DNA of 34,678 nt from a virus. The stretch lies in IMG/VR virus record IMGVR_UViG_3300042542_000873, positions 1-34,678 of that record, one strand, 5' to 3'. The position numbers and the translations under genes are program-made. Of the stretch, positions 1-7,612 are shown piece after piece (the stretch's first letter is position 1; every line of letters begins with the position of its first letter). Under the pieces are notes generated by a model. That model did not search any database and was not told where the DNA came from. It saw only the letters and a list, made by a program, of their open reading frames with translations.

Positions 1-838
1 GCAAATTGCTGCAGAAGAAGCAGAATTAGAATTAACAAGACTTCAGCAGAATATAGATAATGCTAAGGTAGGTACACAAGCAAGGGCTGATGCTGAAATA
101 GCTTTTGCTGAAAAGAAAGCTGAAATTAATAATCAGATATTAGCATTAGATGATAGCCTAAATATAGCAATATTAGATAGGGCAGCTAAGACAAGGACTG
201 AACAAGAAGCATTATTAATTGCTGACTATGAATTAAGCAAGGCACTTGGTGATGCTAAGTTTCAAGATGAATTAGATTTATATGAAAAGACAAGGGCATT
301 AGAAAGACAGAATATTGAAGCAAGAATACATACTGCAGCAGAATTAGAAGCATTTGATAAACAAACTGCAGCAGGTAGAATACAGATTGAAAAGGCTACA
401 CAAGAAACTAAGTTGGCTATTATATCAGATGCATTGGGTGCAGTAGCAGATGCAGTAGGTAGGGAATCAGCAGCAGGTAAGGCATTTGCAGTAGCACAGG
501 CAGTTATGAATACATATAGTGCTGCCAACAAAGCCATGTCAGCTTACCCACCACCATTCAGTTTCATTGCAGCAGCTACAACAATAGCAGCAGGTTTGAT
601 GAATGTTAAGAAGATTATTAGTACACCATTACCTGCAACTGCAGGTGGGTCTAATGCAGGTGCATCAGTTTCAGCACCTGTAGCACCACCAACACCACAA
701 GCTATGACTACAAACCTAAGTCAATCAACTATCAATGATATTGGCAATCAGGCAGTAAGGGCTTATGTGATTGAAAGTGATGTTTCAAGTAATCAACAAA
801 GGATAGCTGCCATTAGACAAAGGGCACGATTTAGTTAA
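1..838 (+). CDS. Tape-measure protein, C-terminal part (continues from 33561)
   Basis: The frame is open from base 2 to the TAA ending at 838. It is the same frame that leaves the right edge of the window: the last two bases (GA) plus base 1 (G) make a Glu codon. The joined protein would be 651 residues, of which about 279 lie here. The first 130 residues are charged and coiled-coil-like (AEEAELELTRLQQN, then repeated Ala/Glu/Lys). A hydrophobic Ala/Gly stretch follows (PPFSFIAAATTIAAGLM), then a Pro/Ala/Ser linker and a short polar end. Tape-measure proteins run inside the tail tube and set its length. The ATG at 413 seen in this frame is internal and should not be used as a start. Confidence 0.85.
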   Translation, partial: QIAAEEAELELTRLQQNIDNAKVGTQARADAEIAFAEKKAEINNQILALDDSLNIAILDRAAKTRTEQEALLIADYELSKALGDAKFQDELDLYEKTRALERQNIEARIHTAAELEAFDKQTAAGRIQIEKATQETKLAIISDALGAVADAVGRESAAGKAFAVAQAVMNTYSAANKAMSAYPPPFSFIAAATTIAAGLMNVKKIISTPLPATAGGSNAGASVSAPVAPPTPQAMTTNLSQSTINDIGNQAVRAYVIESDVSSNQQRIAAIRQRARFS

Positions 839-860
839 TATTTTAAAAATACCTATTTAT
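831..860 (+). promoter_or_regulatory. Candidate late-type promoter A
   Basis: TTAGTTA at 831-837 and CCTATTTAT at 852-860 are separated by 14 bases. The same pair occurs at 29512-29542 with 15 bases between, and CCTATTTAT recurs at 4147-4155. In all three places an ATG follows 4-5 nt downstream (865 here). The arrangement suggests a phage-specific promoter giving nearly leaderless mRNA. It could instead be a translation signal. Confidence 0.4.
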
Positions 861-1452
861 GAATATGGAATTACCATTATACATGTTGGACATATCAGAA
901 GATTTACAGGATGATTCTGAAGTAAGTTTTGTAGCATTAGTTGACAAACCTGCAATTAGAAAGAATTGGAATGCATTTAAAGATGCACAGAAGTTTCAAA
1001 TTGTTAGTGAAGATAAGCACATTATTAGTGGCTGCCTTATGTTAGCTGATACCCCTATATATCGTAGGGATGAAACTTATGGTGAATACTATGTTTCATT
1101 TTCTAAGGATACTATTGTTAAGATTGCACAGAAGTTTTTCAAGAAAGGGTATCAATCTAATATAAACTTAGAGCATAGCCCATCAATGCAAGTGCAAGGG
1201 GTTACAATGTTTGAAAGTTTTATTAGTGATGCATCAAGGGGTATTGCACCTATGAAAGGATTTGAAGATGCACCTGAAGGTAGTTGGTTTGGTTCTATGT
1301 ATGTAGAAAATAAAAAAATATGGGATGAAGTAAAGAATGGCACATTCAATGGTTTTTCTATTGAAGGCATATTTAACTACAAACCAAAAATGACACAAGA
1401 AGAAATGATGATGGCTGAAATCAAAAAAATATTGCAGTCAGTTCAATTCTAA
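859..1452 (+). CDS. XkdF-like prohead serine protease
   Basis: This 197-residue protein resembles the XkdF/S78-type phage proteases that trim scaffold and capsid during head maturation. Visible signs are the early LVDKPAI segment, the block NLEHSPSMQVQGV followed by FESFISD (a likely catalytic His in LEHS), and the late block GTFNGFSIEGIF (a likely Ser). It directly precedes a scaffold-like gene and the capsid gene, the expected order. The start may be the second Met at 865, because the first ATG overlaps the CCTATTTAT motif that stands 4-5 nt before two other starts. The family call is from recalled motifs and the catalytic residues are inferred. Confidence 0.75.
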   Translation: MNMELPLYMLDISEDLQDDSEVSFVALVDKPAIRKNWNAFKDAQKFQIVSEDKHIISGCLMLADTPIYRRDETYGEYYVSFSKDTIVKIAQKFFKKGYQSNINLEHSPSMQVQGVTMFESFISDASRGIAPMKGFEDAPEGSWFGSMYVENKKIWDEVKNGTFNGFSIEGIFNYKPKMTQEEMMMAEIKKILQSVQF

Positions 1453-1494
1453 GTGATAAACTAAGTAATTAATTCACATTTAAAATAAAATACA

Positions 1495-2103
1495 ATGAAT
1501 CCAAAAGATGCATTATTAAAAATTAGGGCTTTATTTGAGGATATGCCACAAGAACCTGTAGTTGCTGCTGCACCTACTGAAGTACCTGCACCTGCAGAAA
1601 CTAAAGTTCAAATGGCTGAATATTCTTTAGTAGATGGAACTAAGGTTATGATTTCTGCTTTAGAAATCGGTGGTAAAGTTGAAATGGCAGATGGTACACC
1701 TGCACCAATGGGTGAACATCAATTAGCTGATGGAACTTCAATCCAATTAGATGAAGCAGGTATTATCATTGAAATATCTTCACCAAAAGAAGATGTAATT
1801 GTTGAAGAACCTGTAGCACCTGCTGCACCTGTACCACCTGCACAAGATGTTACTGCATTGGTAGCTGAAATGGAAAATAAATTTAATGCTCAAAAAGAGC
1901 AATTAGAAAATAAGATTTCTGAATTAGAAAGTAAAGTTAAACAAGGGTTTGCACAAGTAGCTGAATTAGTTGAAGCACTTTCAAATGTACCAAGTACTGA
2001 ACCTACACAGAAATCAAAAAATGCTTTTTCATCTTATATATCAACAAATGATATTAAAGAAGAAAGAATAGCAAAATATAGAAACGCAATTTTAAACAAA
2101 TAA
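1495..2103 (+). CDS. Scaffold-like capsid assembly protein
   Basis: This 202-residue protein has two Ala/Pro-rich linkers (about residues 22-35 and 108-122) that flank a compact segment with repeated ADGT/VDGT turns. A strong coiled coil follows (about 125-165: NKFNAQKEQLENKISELESK), then a basic C-terminus. A long coiled coil between a protease and the capsid gene is typical of scaffolds, which line the prohead and are then degraded. No sequence family was recognised, so the function rests on position and architecture. It has an AT-rich leader without a Shine-Dalgarno site, and the capsid gene starts 12 bases after its stop. Confidence 0.55.
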   Translation: MNPKDALLKIRALFEDMPQEPVVAAAPTEVPAPAETKVQMAEYSLVDGTKVMISALEIGGKVEMADGTPAPMGEHQLADGTSIQLDEAGIIIEISSPKEDVIVEEPVAPAAPVPPAQDVTALVAEMENKFNAQKEQLENKISELESKVKQGFAQVAELVEALSNVPSTEPTQKSKNAFSSYISTNDIKEERIAKYRNAILNK

Positions 2104-2115
2104 AAATTAATAAAC

Positions 2116-3069
2116 ATGTCATTTAATGTATCTGCATTAAGCAACTATACTAAAGAAAACGAAGCACTTTTGGTGACTTCAAGTGTATTAGGTGCAAAGA
2201 CTGCTGCTTTGATTCAAAGTGCAGGAAATGTTATGGTAGGTGTTAAATCTGCTGAAACAATCAATATCATGGACACAGATGCCGTTTTTCAAGCAGGTGG
2301 TACTTGCGGTTGGAACGCATCAGGTGCAACTACTTTTTCACAAAGAGCAGTAACCATTGGTAAAATTAAAGTACAAGAATCTTTATGCCCTAAAGCATTA
2401 GAAGCTAAGTATTTACAAAAGGCTTTACCTACAGGTTCTACTTATGATTCAATCCCTTTTGAAGAAGAATATTCTAAGAAGAAAGCTGCAACTATTGCTG
2501 CCCAATTAGAAACTGCTTTATGGCAAGGTGATACTGATAGTGTAAATGTTAACTTAAACAAGTTTGATGGTTTTGTTAAGTTGATTGGTGCTGCTTCAGG
2601 TGTTGTTGCTGCAAATGCTTCTACTTACATTTCAGGTGCACCTTTATCTTCAATTACTGCTGCTAATGTAGTTAGTATTTTTGATGGTGTTTACAAGGCA
2701 ATCCCTTCTAAGATTGTAGCTGCTGATGATGTAGTTATAGTTTGTGGTGATGATGTATTTAGAACTTACACTATTGCATTGAAAAATGCTAATATGTTCA
2801 ACTATACATTTGATGGTAAGGCTAATGGTGAATTAGTTTTAGCAGGTACTACTATCAAAATTGTAGCTTTACAAGGTTTGAACGGAACTAATAAGGTATA
2901 TGCAATGAGAACATCAAATATGTTCTTAGGTACAGACTTATTGAATGAGCAAGAAAAATTTGAAATCTTCTTCGCTAAAGAAGCTGATGAAGTAAGATTT
3001 GCTGCTGAATTCAAAATGGGTGTGAATGTTGCATTCCCTGATGAAATCGTTAAGTTCATCTTAGCATAA
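2116..3069 (+). CDS. Major capsid protein (HK97-fold candidate)
   Basis: This 317-residue protein follows the protease and the scaffold-like gene and is closed by a strong terminator, which fits a highly expressed head protein. The N-terminus is helical. The centre has the segment FEEEYSKKKAATIAAQLETALWQGD, like the long spine helix of HK97-fold capsids. Later strands include IVAADDVVIVCGDDVF and KIVALQGLNGTNKVYAMRTSNMFLGTDL, as in capsids of other Bacteroidota siphophages. The C-terminus (EFKMGVNVAFPDEIVKF) also fits. The length is normal for this fold. No conserved signature proves the family, so context carries much of the weight. Confidence 0.8.
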   Translation: MSFNVSALSNYTKENEALLVTSSVLGAKTAALIQSAGNVMVGVKSAETINIMDTDAVFQAGGTCGWNASGATTFSQRAVTIGKIKVQESLCPKALEAKYLQKALPTGSTYDSIPFEEEYSKKKAATIAAQLETALWQGDTDSVNVNLNKFDGFVKLIGAASGVVAANASTYISGAPLSSITAANVVSIFDGVYKAIPSKIVAADDVVIVCGDDVFRTYTIALKNANMFNYTFDGKANGELVLAGTTIKIVALQGLNGTNKVYAMRTSNMFLGTDLLNEQEKFEIFFAKEADEVRFAAEFKMGVNVAFPDEIVKFILA

Positions 3070-3075
3070 TTAATA

Positions 3076-3103
3076 GGTGGGGTGAAATATCCCCACCATT
3101 TTT
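3076..3103 (+). terminator. Rho-independent terminator after capsid gene
   Basis: GGTGGGG (3076-3082) pairs perfectly with CCCCACC (3091-3097) across an 8-nt loop TGAAATAT, followed by A and five Ts. It lies 7 bases after the capsid stop and before the tail gene, so it may lower rather than stop downstream expression. The core GGGGTGAAATATCCCC recurs at 18034-18049. Confidence 0.8.
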
Positions 3104-3127
3104 AAATAATATAAAAAAATAAACATC

Positions 3128-3646
3128 ATGGCATGTGCATTAACACAAGGATATACATTAGATTGTAAGGATTCCTTAGGTGGTATAACAGAAGTTTATT
3201 TTATGGCTTTTCAAGATGTTGCAAGTACAACTGAAGCAAGTGGTGTTATTACTGCTTTGACTAAGGATACAGGCAAAAGATTCTATAAATATGAATTAAC
3301 CAAAGGTACTTCTGTATTGACTGAAAATGTTAATAGCAATGTACAAAATGGTACTTTATATTATACACCTGAATTGACTATAATTTTAAACAAATTACAA
3401 GCGAATACAAGAAATGAAATCTTGTTATTAGCTAAGAATTTACTTGTTGCAGTTGCTAAAGATAACAATGGTAAATATTGGTATCTTGGTAAAACAAGGG
3501 GTATTGACCTTACTGCAGGTAGTGCTACAAGTGGTACTGCTGATGCAGATAGAAGTGGATATACTTTAACTTTTGCAGGTTCTGAACCTGAATTAGCACC
3601 TGAAGTAAATAGTTCAGTAGCTTCTGCCTTAACGACTGCAGGTTAA
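3128..3646 (+). CDS. Probable major tail tube protein
   Basis: This 172-residue, beta-rich protein begins MACALTQGYTLDCKDSLGG, a start I associate with structural proteins of Bacteroidota siphophages. It alternates short strands and Gly/Thr/Ser turns and ends in an acidic and then Ala/Ser-rich tail. It follows the capsid gene and is flanked by two terminators (3076-3103 and 3672-3702), suggesting independent control of an abundant protein. A tail tube subunit is the best guess because a 651-residue tape measure requires one and no better candidate is present. A head decoration protein is the alternative. Confidence 0.55.
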   Translation: MACALTQGYTLDCKDSLGGITEVYFMAFQDVASTTEASGVITALTKDTGKRFYKYELTKGTSVLTENVNSNVQNGTLYYTPELTIILNKLQANTRNEILLLAKNLLVAVAKDNNGKYWYLGKTRGIDLTAGSATSGTADADRSGYTLTFAGSEPELAPEVNSSVASALTTAG

Positions 3647-3671
3647 TAGTTTGTAGTTTTTCATAGTTGTG

Positions 3672-3702
3672 AACCCCTATCCTTAAAAAGATGGGGGTTT
3701 TT
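3672..3702 (+). terminator. Terminator closing the capsid/tail operon
   Basis: AACCCCTATC (3672-3681) pairs with GATGGGGGTT (3690-3699) in a 10-bp stem with one G-U pair and an 8-nt A-rich loop. A run of Ts to 3702 follows. It ends the unit that starts at 859/865 and precedes the large non-coding gap. Confidence 0.75.
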
Positions 3703-4123
3703 GTGTTAGGAATACCCACCATAAAGTTTCTTTTTTGACATTAATGATGGCATAATAAGTCATAAAATGCACTTTCTGATATGCATTTGTCCTTTATAAA
3801 ACCCATTGAGTAAAATTACTCATTGCATTGAGTAAAGTAAAATAGTAAAGTTATAGTTTTACTTTAGTGCCCATAAAGTAAAATAATAGCTTGACTTTAT
3901 AATGTTCACTTTTTTAGTATGTTCATGGTTCGTGAACACTTTAAAATAATGAACATTTGCGTAGTATGACTACCAAGATTTAACAAATTTTGTCACATAT
4001 ATATATAAATCAGTGACATATCTGCCCTAATTTTGTTACAATAATTAACAGAATTACCCATTAATATTTTACATATTGTGGCAAAATTGCATGGATTATT
4101 CGGAAAATTCATGCAGATAAAAG
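3703..4123. other. Non-coding region with stacked inverted repeats (possible origin or operator region)
   Basis: No convincing ORF is found in this longest gap. It carries a series of inverted repeats. GAGTAA/TTACTC is at 3808-3821. AAAGTAAAA/TTTTACTTT is at 3834-3842 and 3857-3865. ATAAAGT/ACTTTAT is at 3873-3879 and 3894-3900. AATGTTCA/TGAACATT (3901-3908, 3950-3957) encloses TGTTCA/TGAACA (3920-3925, 3933-3938). GTAGT/ACTAC is at 3961-3973. TGTCAC/GTGACA (3991-3996, 4013-4018) flanks an AT run. TGTTA/TAACA is at 4034-4050. AGTAAA also recurs directly. This could be an origin, a packaging site or a cluster of regulator sites. Confidence 0.5.
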
Positions 4124-4155
4124 GTTTTGCAAACATTCACATATTCCCTATTTAT
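4124..4155 (+). promoter_or_regulatory. Candidate late-type promoter B
   Basis: CCTATTTAT at 4147-4155 stands 5 nt before the ATG at 4161, as at 852 and 29534. The upstream element is weaker here (GTTTTG at 4124-4129 in place of TTAGTTA). It would start the portal and fibre operon after the terminator and repeat region. Confidence 0.35.
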
Positions 4156-4160
4156 AATTG

Positions 4161-4535
4161 ATGATACATTTAACTAAAGGTCAGACAAATAGCATAGTAT
4201 TAACATTAACTGAAAAGCAGTTATTGACTAATCCTAACTATCTTTTTGTGTTTACTAATAGAAGTAGCAATTTACAGGTTAAGTTTGTACAATTAAATGC
4301 TGCAGATGTTAGTTTGTACAAGGATAGGTACAATGAATTTAACATTGTTACTAATACTTATTTTGGTAGCAGCCTAAATGGGCAGTATGTTTATAGTATC
4401 TATGAGCAAACAAGTACTTCAAATACAAACCCTGCAGGGTTAAATTTATTAGAAACAGGTATATTGGAATTGGATGGCACAGGCATTTCATATACACAAT
4501 ATTCTACAACTGATACATATAAAATTAGACAATGA
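4161..4535 (+). CDS. Phage protein of unknown function, first gene of portal operon
   Basis: This 124-residue, beta-rich protein contains TKGQTNSIVLTLTEKQLL, YLFVFTNRSSN and GQYVYSIYEQ strands and a central Asn/Thr-rich loop. I do not recognise a family with a known job. The ATG at 4161 is chosen over the TTG just before it because it sits 5 nt after the CCTATTTAT motif. Its stop overlaps the portal start (ATGA), so the two are probably translated together, which makes a virion or head-assembly role likely. That role is inferred from position only. Confidence 0.7.
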   Translation: MIHLTKGQTNSIVLTLTEKQLLTNPNYLFVFTNRSSNLQVKFVQLNAADVSLYKDRYNEFNIVTNTYFGSSLNGQYVYSIYEQTSTSNTNPAGLNLLETGILELDGTGISYTQYSTTDTYKIRQ

Positions 4536-6526
4536 TTGATTTAAAAGTTTTTGAATTCGCTGAAGCAAAGCAACCTAAATTTCAAGAAAAGAAGGGTGCT
4601 GATGGTGGGTATATAAAGTATGGTGAAAATAATGATTACCCTGAATACTTAGTTGACCTTTACAATAAGTCACCTAAGCATGGTGCTATCATTAAAAGCA
4701 AGGTACACTATATTACAGGTAATGGTTGGATAGGTGGTGAAGATGCTGCACAATTTATTGATAAGGCAAATAGAATTGAAAGTTTAGATGATATTACAAG
4801 AAAGGTGACATTAGATATTGAACTATTTGGTGGTGCTTACATTGAAGTAATATGGTCTATAACAGGGCAGATTGCTGAACTATGGCATTGTGACTATGTT
4901 AAGATTAGAACCAATAAGGACAATACACAATATTGGTATTCAGAAAATTGGAAAGATAATAAGATTAAGCCTGAAGTTGTAGCTGCATTTAATCCTAAGA
5001 CACCTACAGGTAAGCAGATTCTTTATGTTAAGGAATACAGACCTAACATTGGCATCTATGCATTGCCTTGTTACTTTGCTGCCCTTAACTATATTGAAGC
5101 TGATATTGAGGTTTCAAAGCATGTTTTAGGTAATGCACAGACAGGCTTTAGTGCAAGTAAATTAATTACTTTGCCTAATGGTGAACCCCCTGATGAAGAA
5201 AAAAGAGAGGTTGACAAGTCTATTAGAAAGATGTTTAGTGGTGCTGATGGTAAAAAGTTCATGATTTCATTTGTTAATGATGCTTCAAGAAAGCCTATCA
5301 TTGATGATTTAGGTGCTTCAGATATTACTAAAGAAGATTTTGCAAAGGTTGATAGTTTGATTCAGACTAATATATTTAGTGGGCATCAGGTTACTACACC
5401 TTCAATCATGGGTATTGCTGAAGCAGGTAAGTTAGGTACAAGAACTGAAATGAGGGATGGATATGAAATCTTTAAAAACACCTATGTCAATAGCAAACAA
5501 ATGCATTTAGAAAGTGTGTTTAATATGTTAGCTGAAATTAATGGTGTAACATCAGAATTAAAATTGGTAGCAGTTGAACCTATAGGCATTGAATTTAGTG
5601 AAGCTACTATAGTTGCTAATGCACCTAAAGAATGGATATTAGAAAAACTTGGTATTGATTTAACTAAATATGGTTTACCTGCTGCAGGTGAAGCACCTAT
5701 AGCAGCAGAAGGGTTATCTGTTAATGAGCACATCAAAGGGCTTAAAGGCAGGGAATGGCAGAACATGCAAAGAATCATTAGGGAATTTAACAAGGGTAAG
5801 ATTAATAGAGAACAGGCATCTGCAATGCTTAAAACAGGATATGCTTTAAGTGATGAAGAAGTTGCTACATGGTTAGGGTCAGAAGAACTTCAGGCTGAAT
5901 TTGCAGAAGATGATTTTAAAGTATTCTTTGAATTTGGTGATGTAAAAGATGTTTATAATGTATGGCAGAAGAAAACAAGATTTTCAGATGATGCTGATTA
6001 TCAAATGTTTGCAGATGTAAACCAATTAGAATCAAATGTATTAGACCAAATTTCTAAGCAAAAGGATATTACACCTGATGTATTAGCACAAATTTTAAAA
6101 GTTGATGTTAAAGAAATTGTAGCAGTTATAAAAAGTTTAGAAGAAAGAAACATTATTAAAGCTATTAGTAAAACTATAGGCAGGGGTATTGATTCAAATG
6201 TTGTAACTGAAAGACAATTAGTAAAGCCATTAAGCAAAACTATTGGTGAAGTTACACCTACTACTACTGAAATGCTTGTTAGGTATTCGTATGAATGGAA
6301 AACAGGATTTAGTGATGCTAATTTAGGTACAAGCAGACCATTCTGCAAAAACCTTATTCAAGCAGATAAATTCTATAGCAGAAGTGAAATTGAACAAATG
6401 TCAGCAAGATTAGGATATTCTGTATGGGATAGGGGTGGTGGTTGGTGGACAAAGAAAGGCACTAATACACATTCAGTATCATGCAGACATGAGTGGAAAA
6501 CAAATATAGTAACAAGAAAAAAATAA
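4532..6526 (+). CDS. Portal protein with C-terminal extension
   Basis: The first 430 or so residues look like a portal: an N-terminal YGENNDYPEYLVDLYNKSPKHGAI block, a helical stem and clip region, and a VDSLIQTNIFSGHQVTTPSIMGI segment followed by KLGTRTEMRDGYEIFKN, as in portals of Bacteroidota phages. Portals form the ring through which DNA enters the capsid. At 664 residues it is long for the family. The extra part holds a helix-turn-helix-like segment (about 490-545, NVLDQISKQKDITPDVLAQILKVD) and a Trp/Cys/His-rich end (about 583-664: SRPFCKNL, GGGWWTKK, SCRHEW). The end recalls the Mu gpF-type minor head domain, which would make this a portal/minor-head fusion. That second part is inference. 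Confidence 0.75.
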   Translation: MIDLKVFEFAEAKQPKFQEKKGADGGYIKYGENNDYPEYLVDLYNKSPKHGAIIKSKVHYITGNGWIGGEDAAQFIDKANRIESLDDITRKVTLDIELFGGAYIEVIWSITGQIAELWHCDYVKIRTNKDNTQYWYSENWKDNKIKPEVVAAFNPKTPTGKQILYVKEYRPNIGIYALPCYFAALNYIEADIEVSKHVLGNAQTGFSASKLITLPNGEPPDEEKREVDKSIRKMFSGADGKKFMISFVNDASRKPIIDDLGASDITKEDFAKVDSLIQTNIFSGHQVTTPSIMGIAEAGKLGTRTEMRDGYEIFKNTYVNSKQMHLESVFNMLAEINGVTSELKLVAVEPIGIEFSEATIVANAPKEWILEKLGIDLTKYGLPAAGEAPIAAEGLSVNEHIKGLKGREWQNMQRIIREFNKGKINREQASAMLKTGYALSDEEVATWLGSEELQAEFAEDDFKVFFEFGDVKDVYNVWQKKTRFSDDADYQMFADVNQLESNVLDQISKQKDITPDVLAQILKVDVKEIVAVIKSLEERNIIKAISKTIGRGIDSNVVTERQLVKPLSKTIGEVTPTTTEMLVRYSYEWKTGFSDANLGTSRPFCKNLIQADKFYSRSEIEQMSARLGYSVWDRGGGWWTKKGTNTHSVSCRHEWKTNIVTRKK

Positions 6527-6530
6527 TTAA

Positions 6531-7106
6531 ATGAGTAAAAACATTTTATTCATATCTGTACAAAGTATAAAGGATAGGACAGGTTTACATGCTAATGTTG
6601 ATGAAAAATTAGTATTGCCTGAAATTAAGACTGCACAGGATATGTACATATTACCTGCATTAGGTAGTGCTTTCTATAATAGATTACAAACAGGTGTTGA
6701 TTCAAATAACTTAACTGCCAATGAATTAATATTAATAAATGATTATTTAGTTGATTGTTTAGTGTATTATGTAATGGCAGAATTGCCAATGGGATTATCT
6801 TACCAATTCTATAACAAAGGATTATTAAGAAAGTCAGGTGACAATCAAGAAAACCCATCAATGCAGGATATGATTGATGTAGCTAATAGATATAGAGCAA
6901 GGGCAGAATTCTATAAAGAAAGAATGATTAAATACCTTAAAGAATATGAACAATTGTATTTTGAATACTTAAATTTTGGTAGTGGTATTGATGCAATCAG
7001 ACCTGAAAATAATGGATATTCTGCATCTATATGGTTAGGTGACAATGATTGTTGTGATGGCAAAACATTATCAGAAAAGTATCAAGGTAATAATGGATGC
7101 AGATAA
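6531..7106 (+). CDS. Head-tail connector-like protein
   Basis: This 191-residue, mostly helical protein starts 5 bases after the portal stop. The N-terminal part (ISVQSIKDRTGLHANVDEKLVLPEIKTAQDMYI) resembles the first helices of phage head-tail adaptor proteins, which dock under the portal. The middle has NDYLVDCLVYYVMAELPMGL, then a long charged helix (RYRARAEFYKERMIKYLKEYEQLY). The C-terminus is short and Cys-containing (NDCCDGK). Similar proteins sit after the portal in other Bacteroidota phages. Role and position agree, but no catalytic or signature residue exists to confirm it. Confidence 0.6.
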   Translation: MSKNILFISVQSIKDRTGLHANVDEKLVLPEIKTAQDMYILPALGSAFYNRLQTGVDSNNLTANELILINDYLVDCLVYYVMAELPMGLSYQFYNKGLLRKSGDNQENPSMQDMIDVANRYRARAEFYKERMIKYLKEYEQLYFEYLNFGSGIDAIRPENNGYSASIWLGDNDCCDGKTLSEKYQGNNGCR

Positions 7107-7107
7107 T

Positions 7108-7221
7108 ATGAGTAAGAAAGCTAATATTAAGAATCAGAATAAACTTAAAGTTTATTTATCTAAAATAAAACCCAATGACATTAAACCAAATAGTAAAGGA
7201 AATAACAACAATAGGCAATGA
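7108..7221 (+). CDS. Small basic protein, hypothetical
   Basis: A 37-residue Lys/Asn-rich frame starts at an ATG directly after the connector stop (TAATATG) and overlaps the next gene by 47 bases. It is rich in Lys, Asn and Ile with no recognisable domain. Translational coupling makes it plausible, but the overlap and low complexity mean it may be spurious. An earlier in-frame ATG lies at 7093. Confidence 0.3.
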   Translation: MSKKANIKNQNKLKVYLSKIKPNDIKPNSKGNNNNRQ

Positions 7222-7612
7222 CCATGAACAGGTTAAGTATGTCTATTTTGGTGATGTATGGGAACGATTAAGCAATGGTGAGGTTACTTATCCTGCATTG
7301 TTTTTCACATTAAATTCTGCAGCTTTTTTAGCAAAGCAAATTCAGTACAATTTTTCTATATACTTAATGGATAGGATGCTAAGTGAAGAAACAAATGAAA
7401 CTGAAGTATTAAGTGATATGACATTGATAGGTGAAGATATGATGGCACAATTAAGAAAACCTACCCAACAATGGATAGTTTCTGATAATGCTTTAATTAC
7501 TTATTATACAGAATCAGACCCTGATTACTTAGCAGGTATTAAGATTGATATAACATTAACATTACCATCTATTAATAATAGATGTCAAGTACCAAGTACA
7601 TATGGAATCTAA
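7175..7612 (+). CDS. Tail completion/terminator-like protein
   Basis: This 145-residue alpha/beta protein has an N-terminal helix (LNQIVKEITTIGNDHEQVKYVYFGDVWE), a strand-rich middle (YPALFFTLNSAAFL, IQYNFSIYLMDRM), a helix with DMTLIGEDMMAQL and a C-terminal strand (GIKIDITLTLPS). This pattern and size match tail terminator or completion proteins that cap the tail before joining the head. It lies between the connector and the fibre and overlaps the fibre start by 11 bases. The assignment rests on fold-like pattern and neighbours. Confidence 0.5.
   Translation: MTLNQIVKEITTIGNDHEQVKYVYFGDVWERLSNGEVTYPALFFTLNSAAFLAKQIQYNFSIYLMDRMLSEETNETEVLSDMTLIGEDMMAQLRKPTQQWIVSDNALITYYTESDPDYLAGIKIDITLTLPSINNRCQVPSTYGI

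Noticed and set aside
413-838. Separate 141-residue gene
   Set aside because: The same frame is open from base 2 and joins the tape measure across the window ends.
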